Assembly: GCF_026650985.1 (NCBI RefSeq)
Contig: NZ_CP086239.1
Coordinates: forward strand, 1,426,001 to 1,490,000
Length of the DNA: 64,000 nucleotides
Origin: Clostridium estertheticum
GTDB taxonomy: Bacteria; Bacillota; Clostridia; Clostridiales; Clostridiaceae
Direction of reading: 5' to 3'
Shown piece by piece: positions 19,371-28,181 of the stretch (position 1 is its first letter; every line of letters begins with the position of its first letter). A program made the position numbers and the translations under genes. The notes under the pieces were generated by a model. The model had not been told where the DNA came from. It did not search any database and was given only the letters and a program-made list of their open reading frames with translations.

Positions 19371-20885
19371 CTACTTGCCCCCTGTGGAATAAAACAATAA
19401 TTCCTCTTCGCTTGTATTGTTGGTATCAAGCTCTTTTTCTATCTTGCCATCGTATATAACATAAACTCTATCTGTTATACCCATAATTTCTGAAAGTTCA
19501 CTGGATGCATAAATAACTCCTTTACCATCCATAGCTAACTTATTTATTAAGTTAAATATCTCTCTCTTTGCCCCCACATCAACACCCTTTGTGGGTTCAT
19601 CAAATATAAATATTTTGGCATCTGTATCTAGCCATTTACCTATAACAACCTTTTGTTGATTTCCTCCAGAAAGTAATCCTACTACACGGTTTTCATCCGG
19701 AGTTTTTATACCTAGAGTCTTTATAATTTTTTTTGCAACTTTTCTTTCTCCTTCAAATTCTAAAAATCCGAAAAGATTGCTAAAGCTTTCAATATTTGTA
19801 GCCGAAATATTTGTTATAATGGATTCATTAGCTAAAATCCCTTCCTTACGCCTCTCTTCTGGAATAAGAGCCAATCCACTCCGTACTGCATCGTAAGGAC
19901 TTTTTAATATAACTTCCTTTCCTTCTAATATAAATTTACCATATGTTAACTTAGCGTCTCCAAATAAAGCCTTACAAAGCTCTGTTTTACCTGCTCCAAC
20001 CAAACCAGCAACGCCAATAATCTCTCCCCGATGTAACTGCAAATTAATATCATTAAGTTTATTTTTGTCTTTTAAATTTATTACTTCTAAAATTTTCTCT
20101 CCTTTTGTTCTATTACGCTTTGGAAAAATCTCTCCAAGTTTCCTTCCAAGCATATCCTCAACAATTTGATTTTGAGTTGTTTCAACTATATTTCTTTTTA
20201 CAACGATTTTCCCATTTCTCATAACTGTTACTTCATCACATATCTTAAATAATTCTGGTAATCGATGTGATATAAAAATAATGCCTACATTATCTTTTTT
20301 TAACTCATTTACCACACGAAATAATTCTCCAGTTTCAAAATGACTCAGTGGCGCTGTAGGTTCATCTAAAATCAAAAGTTTACATTTTCTGCATATAGCA
20401 CGGGCAATAAGAACCATTTGCTTTTGTGCAAGTGTTAATTCATATATATATTTTTTTGTAGATATATTTACATTTAATTTTTTTAGAGTCTCTGCTGCCT
20501 GCTTATGAATATCTTTCCAATTCAAAAACAGTTTATTTTTCATATTATTAACAATATCGTCCAAGAGTATATTTTCACCTACAGTTAAATATGAAATCAA
20601 AGCTATATCTACTTCCTGATAAACAACCTGAATTCCAAGTTTTTTTGCATCCGCTGGGATCTTTATAATTGATTTGCTTCCATCAATAAAAATATCACCA
20701 GTAAAATGATTATATGCCCCAGACAATACATTCATTAGCGTGGATTTACCCGCTCCATTAGCTCCGACTATCGCTTGAACTTTTCCTGTCTCTGCAGTAA
20801 AGTTTACATTATCAAGAGCTTTTACACCTGGAAACTCAATAGAAATATTTCTCATATCTAAAAACAATGCATTTAAACTATTCAT
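19371..20885 (-). CDS. Ribose-type sugar ABC importer, duplicated ATPase
   Basis: 504 residues with two nucleotide-binding domains, as in RbsA/MglA. The first has Walker A GANGAGKST, a diverged signature (ELTLAQKQM in place of LSxGxxQ) and Walker B LLILDEPTAPL. The second has GLVGAGKTE, LLSGGNQQKVVIGKW and IFIFDEPTKGVDVG. The diverged first half and intact second half are usual for this family. The stop overlaps the permease ribosome site. It belongs to the SAM-controlled operon that runs from metN to the RLP gene. Confidence 0.92.
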   Translation of the reverse strand: MNSLNALFLDMRNISIEFPGVKALDNVNFTAETGKVQAIVGANGAGKSTLMNVLSGAYNHFTGDIFIDGSKSIIKIPADAKKLGIQVVYQEVDIALISYLTVGENILLDDIVNNMKNKLFLNWKDIHKQAAETLKKLNVNISTKKYIYELTLAQKQMVLIARAICRKCKLLILDEPTAPLSHFETGELFRVVNELKKDNVGIIFISHRLPELFKICDEVTVMRNGKIVVKRNIVETTQNQIVEDMLGRKLGEIFPKRNRTKGEKILEVINLKDKNKLNDINLQLHRGEIIGVAGLVGAGKTELCKALFGDAKLTYGKFILEGKEVILKSPYDAVRSGLALIPEERRKEGILANESIITNISATNIESFSNLFGFLEFEGERKVAKKIIKTLGIKTPDENRVVGLLSGGNQQKVVIGKWLDTDAKIFIFDEPTKGVDVGAKREIFNLINKLAMDGKGVIYASSELSEIMGITDRVYVIYDGKIEKELDTNNTSEEELLFYSTGGK

Positions 20886-20953
20886 AATATACCTTCCCTA
20901 ATAAGTACAACCATTGAAGTAATAAACTCATCTTAAACTTCACTGGTTGTTAT

Positions 20954-22102
20954 TTATTTTTTAAATTTATTTTGTTTTAATGTATTCATCCAAGGTTCTT
21001 GAAATGCTGTAGTTGTGCCCCAGCCAGGAATAATTTTAGACAAATTCTGCATATTAACAGTAGTTCCTGCATTATTAAGTTTTTCTTGTGTTATTAGAGC
21101 TGCTTCTAAATCATAATATTTAGGCGTATCCTCACCAGCAATTTTTTTAAGTAAAATTCTAAGATCAACAGCTCCTATAAGCTTTGGATCAACCGCTGAT
21201 GTACTAACCCACGAACTACCCTTTTGTTGAATAGCCTGTAGATCAGCATTTGATACATCTATGCCATATATCTTAATTTCGCTGCGGCCAGCCTCCTTAA
21301 CTGCGCGTTGAGCACCAATTGCAAAAGCATCCCACGACGCAAATATCGCATCTATTGTACCTTTTGGATGCTTTGCAAGCATAGCCGCTACTGCATTTTG
21401 AGTTTGAACAGATGTGTCAGACGACGCAACTCCAAATCTTTCAACTTCCTTAAGACCAGGATATTTTTCTAACATAGCTTTATATTCTCTATTTCTGTTA
21501 ACCATTGGAGGAAATCCATCAACCCATAAGTATATAATATTAGCCTTGCCATCTTTGTCTTGAATAAGCTTCTTTAAAGAAAGAAGTGCCAATGCTTCAT
21601 CATCTTGTGAGGTAAGTGTTACTCCGCTAATTTTAGATATGTCTGCATTAGAGTCAAATGTTACAACCGGTATACCCTTTGCAGTAATCTTTTTTACATC
21701 GTCTACTGTTGCGACGTCATCTCCATGAGATATGATAAACCCATCATAGTTCTTTTCTAATGCCTGGTTTATTGCATCATGAAATTTTGCACTATCTCCA
21801 TTGGCGGTAAAAGTATCAACAGTTATACCATAAGACTCACCTTCCTGTTTTGTTCCTGCTAAGAATTGAGCAGTATGATCATCACCACCAATTTTTCTAA
21901 CAACCATTATTTTAAGTTGTTTACCTGCTATCTTGCTTGGGATCGCAGAGGTTACAGCGGCTTTTGTAGCTGTATTGCTATTTTGAGTTGAACTTGATTG
22001 CATAGTAGCACTTTCTTTAGTAGTCTTCTGCGCGCAGCCTGTTAAAGTAACAGTCCCGATTGTAAATAATGCAAGTAAGATTGCTAATGTTTTCTTTTTC
22101 AT
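20954..22102 (-). CDS. Sugar-type ABC substrate-binding lipoprotein (candidate methylthioribose binder)
   Basis: 382 residues. A signal peptide ends in the lipobox LTGC (Cys near residue 23), followed by a Ser/Thr-rich linker. The mature part is a type I periplasmic-binding fold like RbsB: KIMVVRKIGGDDHTAQFLAG, EKNYDGFIISHGD, GIPVVTFDSNAD and DAIFASWDAFAIGA. It is the first gene of a complete binding protein-ATPase-permease set placed between methionine uptake and methylthioribose kinase. The ligand is not evident from sequence; methylthioribose, methylthioadenosine or another pentose are all possible. Confidence 0.85.
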   Translation of the reverse strand: MKKKTLAILLALFTIGTVTLTGCAQKTTKESATMQSSSTQNSNTATKAAVTSAIPSKIAGKQLKIMVVRKIGGDDHTAQFLAGTKQEGESYGITVDTFTANGDSAKFHDAINQALEKNYDGFIISHGDDVATVDDVKKITAKGIPVVTFDSNADISKISGVTLTSQDDEALALLSLKKLIQDKDGKANIIYLWVDGFPPMVNRNREYKAMLEKYPGLKEVERFGVASSDTSVQTQNAVAAMLAKHPKGTIDAIFASWDAFAIGAQRAVKEAGRSEIKIYGIDVSNADLQAIQQKGSSWVSTSAVDPKLIGAVDLRILLKKIAGEDTPKYYDLEAALITQEKLNNAGTTVNMQNLSKIIPGWGTTTAFQEPWMNTLKQNKFKK

Positions 22103-22198
22103 ATTAATAAACCTCCAGGATATATTTAGAATGCAAATGATAACTACATAATGTCATTAAAATGAACTTATTGTAATACTAAATTTAATAATCATTTA

Positions 22199-23038
22199 CT
22201 AAAAAGCTGGAACAACTGCAACTCCATATTTATCTTTAATGAATTTTTTAACCTCTGCCGACTGTAATACTTTTACGAACGTTTTAATTTCTGGTCTAGA
22301 CTCATCACCTTGTCTTACGACGATTATATTAGCATAAGGTGAATTTTCATCTTCTCTAAATATTGCTGATTTTGGATCTATTTTGGCATCTAATATGATA
22401 TTAGTATTGATTATTGCCCCATCTATATCAGGTAGCACTCTTGGCAATTGAGCTACATCAACCTCTTGAAATTTTAATTTCTTAGGATTTTCAACTATAT
22501 CTTTTGGTGTTGCACTATAGTTCGCAATTCCTGTTTTGAGCTTTATAAGGCCCTTTAATTGTAAAAGTGCAAGTGCTCTATACTCATTAGAAGGATTATT
22601 TGGAATACCAATTGTAGCACCAACTTTTAATTCTCCTATTGTTTTAATTTTTTGTGAATAAAATCCTATTGGCTCTACATGAATCTTTCCTACATTTGCA
22701 AATTTATAACCTTTTTCTTTCACTACTGAATCAAGATAAGGCACATGTTGAAAATAATTAGCATCTATCTGCTTTTCATCTAATGCTGGATTTAATTGTG
22801 CTTCATCATCTAAAGTTTTTACTACAAGGTTAATCCCTTGAGCTTTAAGCAAAGGTTTTGCAAAATTTAATATTTCTGCATGTGGAACTAATGCCGCCCC
22901 AACCGTTAACGTTACCTCTTTAGCTGCAACAGTTGTTGTCTCTTTTGCTTTTGTAGCCGCCTGCTTTGAACCACAACCTGCTAATACCCCTACGATTAAT
23001 ACTGTCCCTAAAACTAGTGCTAATATTTTCTTATTCAT
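22199..23038 (-). CDS. metQ: Methionine ABC importer substrate-binding lipoprotein
   Basis: 279 residues. The lipobox is LAGC near residue 21. NlpA/MetQ-family motifs follow: TVGAALVPHAEILNFAKPLL, DANYFQHVPYLDS, KIHVEPIGFYS, GATIGIPNNPSNEYRALALLQ and ENPYANIIVVR-like ENSPYANIIVVRQGDE. It binds methionine for the MetNI permease. The gene order metN-metI-metQ is standard, and the operon is headed by a SAM-I riboswitch, which independently supports methionine transport. Confidence 0.93.
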   Translation of the reverse strand: MNKKILALVLGTVLIVGVLAGCGSKQAATKAKETTTVAAKEVTLTVGAALVPHAEILNFAKPLLKAQGINLVVKTLDDEAQLNPALDEKQIDANYFQHVPYLDSVVKEKGYKFANVGKIHVEPIGFYSQKIKTIGELKVGATIGIPNNPSNEYRALALLQLKGLIKLKTGIANYSATPKDIVENPKKLKFQEVDVAQLPRVLPDIDGAIINTNIILDAKIDPKSAIFREDENSPYANIIVVRQGDESRPEIKTFVKVLQSAEVKKFIKDKYGVAVVPAF

Positions 23039-23055
23039 TTTAAATGCCCCCCTAA

Positions 23056-23724
23056 TTATTCGAATTTATATCTTTTTTTATTAATTAATTTTGCAATATG
23101 ATCTCCTATAAACTGAATTAATTGAACTATTATTACTAAAACTATTACTGTAGCAATTAATACATCTGTTTGAAATCTCTGATATCCAAATCTAATTGCA
23201 GTACTTCCAAGCCCACCTGCACCTATTGCTCCAGCGATTGCAGTGAAACCTACAATTGATATGATTCCTATGGTTATACCCCTTACTAAAGACGGAAGTG
23301 CTTCTGGTATTAGAACTTTAACTATAATCTGAAATGGACTAGCCCCAACCGCTTGCGCTGCTTCTATCTTCCCATGTGCCACTTCTTTTAAAGAATTTTC
23401 GATTATTCTTGCTAGGAATGGTGCTGAACCAATAGATAATGGTACTATTGCTGCATTAGTGCCAAGTGTAGTTCCAATTACTAATCTAGCTAAAGGTAAT
23501 AAAATAATAATTAGTATGATTTCTGGTAAAGACCTAATAACGTTAATTATTGTTCCAAGAAACTTATTTGTTTTTGGAAGTGATACAATATTTCCTTTAT
23601 CACTAACCGCTAATATAACTCCCAATGGAAATCCAATAAGTAATCCTATTAAAGTAACAAGTACAACCATATAAAGTGTCTCAAGTGTTGCTGTTGAAAG
23701 CATATCGACTAAATCATTACTCAT
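23056..23724 (-). CDS. metI: Methionine ABC importer permease
   Basis: 222 residues with about five membrane helices. The MetI signature is present in IINVIRSLPEIILIIILLP and the EAA loop EAAQAVGASPFQIIVKVLIPEALPS is intact, along with AIGAGGLGSTAIRFGYQRF. Its start overlaps the metN stop by 4 bp (ATGA type), so translation is coupled. It forms the membrane channel with MetN and MetQ. Confidence 0.95.
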   Translation of the reverse strand: MSNDLVDMLSTATLETLYMVVLVTLIGLLIGFPLGVILAVSDKGNIVSLPKTNKFLGTIINVIRSLPEIILIIILLPLARLVIGTTLGTNAAIVPLSIGSAPFLARIIENSLKEVAHGKIEAAQAVGASPFQIIVKVLIPEALPSLVRGITIGIISIVGFTAIAGAIGAGGLGSTAIRFGYQRFQTDVLIATVIVLVIIVQLIQFIGDHIAKLINKKRYKFE

Positions 23725-24500
23725 ATAATGTCACCTCCAGACAATTCCTTTCCCTTTTGTAAACTATTAGTTATACTTATGAATTTTTTAGCAGTATCAC
23801 TTTTCGGATTAAGAAATAAACTTTCAGTGGCACCTCTTTCAACAATTTTCCCATGTTCAAGTACAGCCATATTGTTTGTACTATATCTAAGAACATCTAA
23901 CTCATGTGTAATAAGTACAATAGTCAAATTCAATTTTTTATTAATCTTCTTTAAAAGTTCTAAAATAGAAAAAGTGGTCTGTGGGTCGAGTGCTGAAGTA
24001 GCTTCATCACTTAAAATCACATCTGGATTATTTGCTAATGCTCTTGCAATTCCCACCCTTTGTTTTTGACCACCACTAAGTTGTAGTGGATATGCATTTT
24101 TTTTATCATTTAATTCAACAAGTTCAAGTATTTCATCGACTCTTTTTTTAATTTCTCCTTTCTTCCATCCTGCTACTTCTAAGGAAAATGAAATATTTTC
24201 GAACACAGTTCTTGAATCAAGTAAATTAAATTGTTGAAATATCATCCCAATCTTTTTTCTTGCCACCCTTAGTTCATTTTTGCCAAGCGATGTAATTTCA
24301 GTGTCTCCTATAAATATTTTTCCTGAATCAGGTTCCTCAAGACGGTTTATGCATCTTACCAAAGTGGATTTTCCAGCCCCACTAAATCCTATTATCCCAA
24401 ATATATCCCCCTTCTCTATTTCAAGATCTATATTTTTAAGAACCTCGATATTTCCATAAGGTGTATTGAACGTTTTACTCAGGTTATTAATCTTAATCAT
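23721..24500 (-). CDS. metN: Methionine ABC importer ATPase, short form
   Basis: 259 residues. Walker A is GFSGAGKST, the signature [15 protein letters not shown], Walker B ILSDEATSALDP, and the switch His lies in LITHELDVLR. E. coli-type MetN is about 340 residues because of a C-terminal ACT-like (NIL) domain that senses cytoplasmic methionine. That domain is absent here, so trans-inhibition by methionine is probably lost and control rests on the SAM riboswitch. It is the first gene of the long metN to RLP operon. Confidence 0.93.
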   Translation of the reverse strand: MIKINNLSKTFNTPYGNIEVLKNIDLEIEKGDIFGIIGFSGAGKSTLVRCINRLEEPDSGKIFIGDTEITSLGKNELRVARKKIGMIFQQFNLLDSRTVFENISFSLEVAGWKKGEIKKRVDEILELVELNDKKNAYPLQLSGGQKQRVGIARALANNPDVILSDEATSALDPQTTFSILELLKKINKKLNLTIVLITHELDVLRYSTNNMAVLEHGKIVERGATESLFLNPKSDTAKKFISITNSLQKGKELSGGDII

Positions 24501-24528
24501 GTTTTTCGTCTTACCCCCTCTTAAACGA

Positions 24529-24686
24529 ATAAAATCCTCCTATAGGCTAGCTATAGAAGGACTCTTTCCCAATCTATTAGCTTCCCATCTTCAAGGTTTA
24601 AACCTACTGGAATTAGCACCTTTAATTTAAATTCAGGTTGCCGGGTTTCATAGGGCCAGTCCCTCCACCACTCTTGATAAGAAGTT
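24529..24686 (-). promoter_or_regulatory. SAM-I riboswitch heading the metNIQ-mtnKA-RLP operon
   Basis: The aptamer (about 24574-24686) has CTTATCAAGAGTGGTGGAG, GGGACTGGCCCTATG, ACCCGGCAACCTG, AGGTGCTAATTCC and GATGGGAAGC. The terminator at 24529-24562 pairs CTTCTATAG with CTATAGG around CTAGC. This is the only control element seen before eleven same-strand genes. Confidence 0.95.
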
Positions 24687-24772
24687 TTATTTAGTTTTAA
24701 ATTTCAGAAAATACAAAACCGCAATTTACAGTATCATTTGCTTTAAATTTACTATAAGTAAATTCAAACTTT

Positions 24773-24848
24773 AATACCTAGTAATCATATATGTTTATTT
24801 GTGAATTTCTGTTATTATTATAATAATGTTATTATAGAAGAATGTCAA
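24773..24848 (-). promoter_or_regulatory. metN operon promoter with CATATATG element
   Basis: -35 TTGACA (24843-24848), 17 bp spacer, -10 TATTAT (24820-24825). The element CATATATGATTACTAGGTAT lies at 24773-24796, about 25 bp past the -10. It matches the other copies except one A-to-T change. Confidence 0.75.
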
Positions 24849-24876
24849 GCATTTATTTTATCATTACGTATTTATT

Positions 24877-26193
24877 TTATCTATAAGTATTTAATACTCC
24901 GTCATATATGTCCTCAATAGCTCTAAGTCCACCATTATAACCTGCATATCCACAGTTTAGTGTAAGCCTATATGCTACCGGAACACTAACAATAAGAAGG
25001 TCCGCGCCTATATCTGTTGCAAGATCCCGGTCCCAACCACTCCCTAGTATGAGTGCTCGATTTTTATTATTATCTTTCCTTATTTCCTCTTGCACCTCAC
25101 CTCCATCAACTTGAAATTCAACCTTTGAAGATCTAAATTCAGATATTTTATTAAACTGTTCTATTATAGCTTCCCTATATTCCTCGGGAGTATCATCAAT
25201 TATAAATTGCTTTGCAGGTATTATACCTAGCTCATTAAGAAGAAACTTTGAAAATCCAATTGAATAAGATGCATCGAGAATAGTATAGAACCTTCGTGGG
25301 AGACCATACCTAAATTCAAGCATAAAATCAGCTGTCCTTTCAATGTATGAATAAAATTTTTCTTCCTCCTTCTTTATAAATGCTTCAGCAATTATTTTAT
25401 CAAGCTTTGCAAATTCGCTTACCTGGTGTAAGAATTTAGAAGTTTCTCCGCCCCCAATAGGAAGGTAAGGGAAATGTACATATGGAGTACCATATTTTTC
25501 TTCAAGATGCTTTGCAGTATTTAATCCCACCCAAGTACTTACAACAATATTAAATTGAGCATTAGGTATGGTTTTCCATTCTTCTATTCCACCAGATTCA
25601 TGCCCAAAAAGAATGTTTACCTTAAGTCCTATTCCTTCAAGAACTCTTTTTATTTCTTCAAGGTTACCGTTCCAATAGGGATCTTGATAAGGAATTGTAA
25701 CAAATACATTTACTAAGCCTTTTTCAATTTTAACTTTTGTTTTATATTTATCAACATATTGATCAATTATGGCATTTACAACAATATCGTGACTGACATA
25801 ATTATTACTTTTAAAACCACCTGTCTCAGCGTATACAATGATTTTTCCTTGTTTTTGATATTCAGTAGTTACACTTTCTATATCGTCACCAACAATATCA
25901 GAAGTGCATCCAGTAAGAACAACATAAAGTTCTGCATCTATTACCTTAAATGCCCCTTCAATTACACTTCTAAGCTTATCTTCTCCACCAAAAATGACTT
26001 CAGTCTCACCGGCATTAGTACATGGTATTGTATTTCCGCCTGCATATCCTTCCCCCTGACCTATAAGGCTACTAATTTTCCCACTACACCCTGGCCCTGA
26101 ATGCAAAATTGGGACAGCTTTTTTAATAGCAACTACAGTCTGTTGCGCTCCTAATGCACAAGAATACCTTGGTTGTTCAATAAAGTTCGACAT
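24877..26193 (-). CDS. Nitrogenase-like beta (NifK-type) subunit, pair 1
   Basis: 438 residues. Three cysteines sit where NifK binds its half of the P-cluster: Cys12 (RYSCALGA), Cys36 (HSGPGC) and Cys96 (LTGCTSDIVGDD). FGGEDKLRSVIEG is also a family segment. Its start overlaps the D-subunit stop by 17 bp, so the pair is coupled. It closely resembles the NifK-type proteins of pairs 3 and 4. There is no NifH or NifB gene next to this pair, so it must borrow those from elsewhere in the island. The function is probably reductive cleavage of a small substrate, by analogy with methylthio-alkane reductase. Confidence 0.87.
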   Translation of the reverse strand: MSNFIEQPRYSCALGAQQTVVAIKKAVPILHSGPGCSGKISSLIGQGEGYAGGNTIPCTNAGETEVIFGGEDKLRSVIEGAFKVIDAELYVVLTGCTSDIVGDDIESVTTEYQKQGKIIVYAETGGFKSNNYVSHDIVVNAIIDQYVDKYKTKVKIEKGLVNVFVTIPYQDPYWNGNLEEIKRVLEGIGLKVNILFGHESGGIEEWKTIPNAQFNIVVSTWVGLNTAKHLEEKYGTPYVHFPYLPIGGGETSKFLHQVSEFAKLDKIIAEAFIKKEEEKFYSYIERTADFMLEFRYGLPRRFYTILDASYSIGFSKFLLNELGIIPAKQFIIDDTPEEYREAIIEQFNKISEFRSSKVEFQVDGGEVQEEIRKDNNKNRALILGSGWDRDLATDIGADLLIVSVPVAYRLTLNCGYAGYNGGLRAIEDIYDGVLNTYR

Positions 26194-27658
26194 TAGTATT
26201 ACCTCCTAGAAAAGTAAATGGATCTTGCTCAAGCCACCATTTTGTATATGGCATAGTACTATGTTTTGCTAAATTAGTTACAAATTCTTTATTATCAAGA
26301 GTCTCAACTATTCTCTCAGCATAGTTGAGTACTCCCTGATACCCAAAACCGAACTGTTCATCGCCGATTAATAAAGTAGGAACTCCGAGTTTTGCCCCCC
26401 AAAGTGTCATTCCTCCATGCCTTGCTATCATAATATCAGGCTTTAATCTATTTAAAATATTTACAAGCTCATATGCTTGCTTGTTACAAACATTATAATT
26501 CTTAACATCACCATAATTTTTAACATCTTGAGCTAACGCATCAGATGTACTTTCTCCATTGTCATATACTGGGTCGTGATGGAAAATAGCTGCACCTTGA
26601 ACCTCAAATCCTAATTCACGAAGTAGTGCGATGATAGCATGACCATGAGCGGCTCCAGCTGTAAGATATGCTGTTTTCCCCTTAAATATTGAACGGTATT
26701 CTTCTATTATCGGAATAATTCTTTTGTGTTCCTCTTTTATAATTTCTTCTATTTCGTCTTTTCTATTAAGTACTGTGCCAAGTTCTCTCATCCATGTATC
26801 AGTTCCAGCTATTCCATAACCAGGTGGAGATTTCATTTCTGGCACTCCATATACTTGTTCAAGTGCTGCTCCTAAATATGTTCCAAGTGTTGGGCAAATC
26901 TCAATAGTCGCTGATGCTTCTGAAATATACTTTAACTGAGATATCGTTGTAAAAGGAACAATATATTCTGCTTTATATCCAAGTTTCTCCAGCATCTCAT
27001 CAAAAATATGTTCTCCCCAAAAATTTATTATATTTACTTTATTTGTTTTCTTTCTTGGTGGTTTTACTATTTTTCTAACAATTGAATGGTATGCTGCATC
27101 AAAACCTGTTGTCCAAATTTTAGACTTAAATCCTTCACAAAAACATGTAACAACTGGTATACCAAGTTCCTCAGTAAGTTCATTTGCTGCGCCCTCAACA
27201 TCGTCACCTATTATTCCAGATGCACAAGAAGTTGTAATAAATATTGCCTTCGGATGTACTCTATCGTATACCTTATGAACTGTGCTTTTAAGTTTTCCTA
27301 CTGCCCCAAATACAGTATCCCTTTCTTCAAGATTTGTATTGAAATATCTTCCGATTGTAGACGGGAGTCCTCTTTGCATCTGTCCTACCCTGTACACAAA
27401 ATTATATCCAAAGAAGTCTCCTGCACAACCTATTGGTGCATGATTTACAATTGCAGCATCCTTTATCATAGAAAGCTGACAAAATGCCTTACCCGAAGTA
27501 CAGTCTAGGCACTGGCTAAAACTTCTTGAACAGTCATGAAGTTTTCCTGCATGTGCGCATTTTACAAGTTCTCCCGCAGTACCATTAAATCCCGTTATAG
27601 ATCCAAGACGGGCTTCACGTATAGTTACTGCTGGATCTTCAAGATTAATTTTCCCCAT
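26177..27658 (-). CDS. Nitrogenase-like alpha (NifD-type) subunit, pair 1
   Basis: 493 residues. Likely cluster ligands are Cys78 (HAPIGCAG) and Cys145 (TTSCASGIIGDD), with extra N-terminal cysteines CSRSFSQCLDC as the first P-cluster ligand region. Cys255 in TIEICPTLGTYLG matches the cofactor-binding cysteine of NifD. The NifD His442 region is replaced by LLIGDEQFGFGYQG, with RHGG upstream, so the enzyme is not a dinitrogen-fixing MoFe protein. A SAM-I riboswitch and a second hairpin-terminator leader both precede it, a tandem control found nowhere else in the window. Confidence 0.87.
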   Translation of the reverse strand: MGKINLEDPAVTIREARLGSITGFNGTAGELVKCAHAGKLHDCSRSFSQCLDCTSGKAFCQLSMIKDAAIVNHAPIGCAGDFFGYNFVYRVGQMQRGLPSTIGRYFNTNLEERDTVFGAVGKLKSTVHKVYDRVHPKAIFITTSCASGIIGDDVEGAANELTEELGIPVVTCFCEGFKSKIWTTGFDAAYHSIVRKIVKPPRKKTNKVNIINFWGEHIFDEMLEKLGYKAEYIVPFTTISQLKYISEASATIEICPTLGTYLGAALEQVYGVPEMKSPPGYGIAGTDTWMRELGTVLNRKDEIEEIIKEEHKRIIPIIEEYRSIFKGKTAYLTAGAAHGHAIIALLRELGFEVQGAAIFHHDPVYDNGESTSDALAQDVKNYGDVKNYNVCNKQAYELVNILNRLKPDIMIARHGGMTLWGAKLGVPTLLIGDEQFGFGYQGVLNYAERIVETLDNKEFVTNLAKHSTMPYTKWWLEQDPFTFLGGNTNVELY

Positions 27659-27700
27659 TATCGAACCTCCATATTTTTTGACATTAAATTTAGGTGAAAT

Positions 27701-27754
27701 AAAAAGGGCATACTTCTATTCATAGAAATATACCCTCTGGTTTACCAGTCAGAT
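27701..27754 (-). promoter_or_regulatory. Hairpin-terminator leader motif, copy 1 (before nitrogenase-like pair 1)
   Basis: The minus strand reads CTGACTGGTAAACCAGAGGG, a 4-bp hairpin with a TAAA loop, followed at once by a long terminator stem (GGGTATA-type arms) and T5. Five other copies exist in the window. Here it lies about 95 nt downstream of a complete SAM-I riboswitch terminator. Confidence 0.65.
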
Positions 27755-27847
27755 TATTTACTTTAAAATATTTTATTATTTATACGACCATAGAATAATA
27801 GTATAGAAACCTCGATCATTTTCCCTACTTAATTGATTTCAATATAA

Positions 27848-28005
27848 CAAAAATCCTTCTTTAAAAAGCTAAAGAAGGATCACATCCAATTTAGCTTCTC
27901 ATCTCTAGGTATAAACCTACAGGAATTAACACCAATACATTTAAATAAAAATGCTGGTTGTCGGGCATCATCGGGCCAGTCCCTACGCCACTCTGGATAA
28001 GAAGT
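27848..28005 (-). promoter_or_regulatory. SAM-I riboswitch of nitrogenase-like pair 1
   Basis: The aptamer (about 27889-28005) shows CTTATCCAGAGTGGCGTAG, GGGACTGGCCCGATG, GCCCGACAACCAGC, TGGTGTTAATTCC and CCTAGAGATGAGAAGC. The terminator at 27848-27882 has arms ATCCTTCTTTAGC and AAAGAAGGAT followed by T5. It is direct evidence that a nitrogenase-like enzyme belongs to the SAM/methionine regulon. Confidence 0.93.
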
Positions 28006-28057
28006 TTATATTTAGTTTTAAGTTTAATTTGTTATGAAGTAAAAAGCACTTTAAAAC

Positions 28058-28126
28058 AATACCTAGTATTCATATATGTTTATATTCTATTGCCATTATA
28101 ATAATACTAATTTAAAATAAAGTCAA
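28058..28126 (-). promoter_or_regulatory. Promoter of nitrogenase-like pair 1 with CATATATG element
   Basis: -35 TTGACT (28121-28126), 17 bp spacer, -10 TATTAT (28098-28103). CATATATGAATACTAGGTAT occupies 28058-28081. Confidence 0.75.
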
Positions 28127-28181
28127 GCATTTCTTTTTCCAAAATTTATTATATATTTTTCTCTAACTATGTCAATATCAT

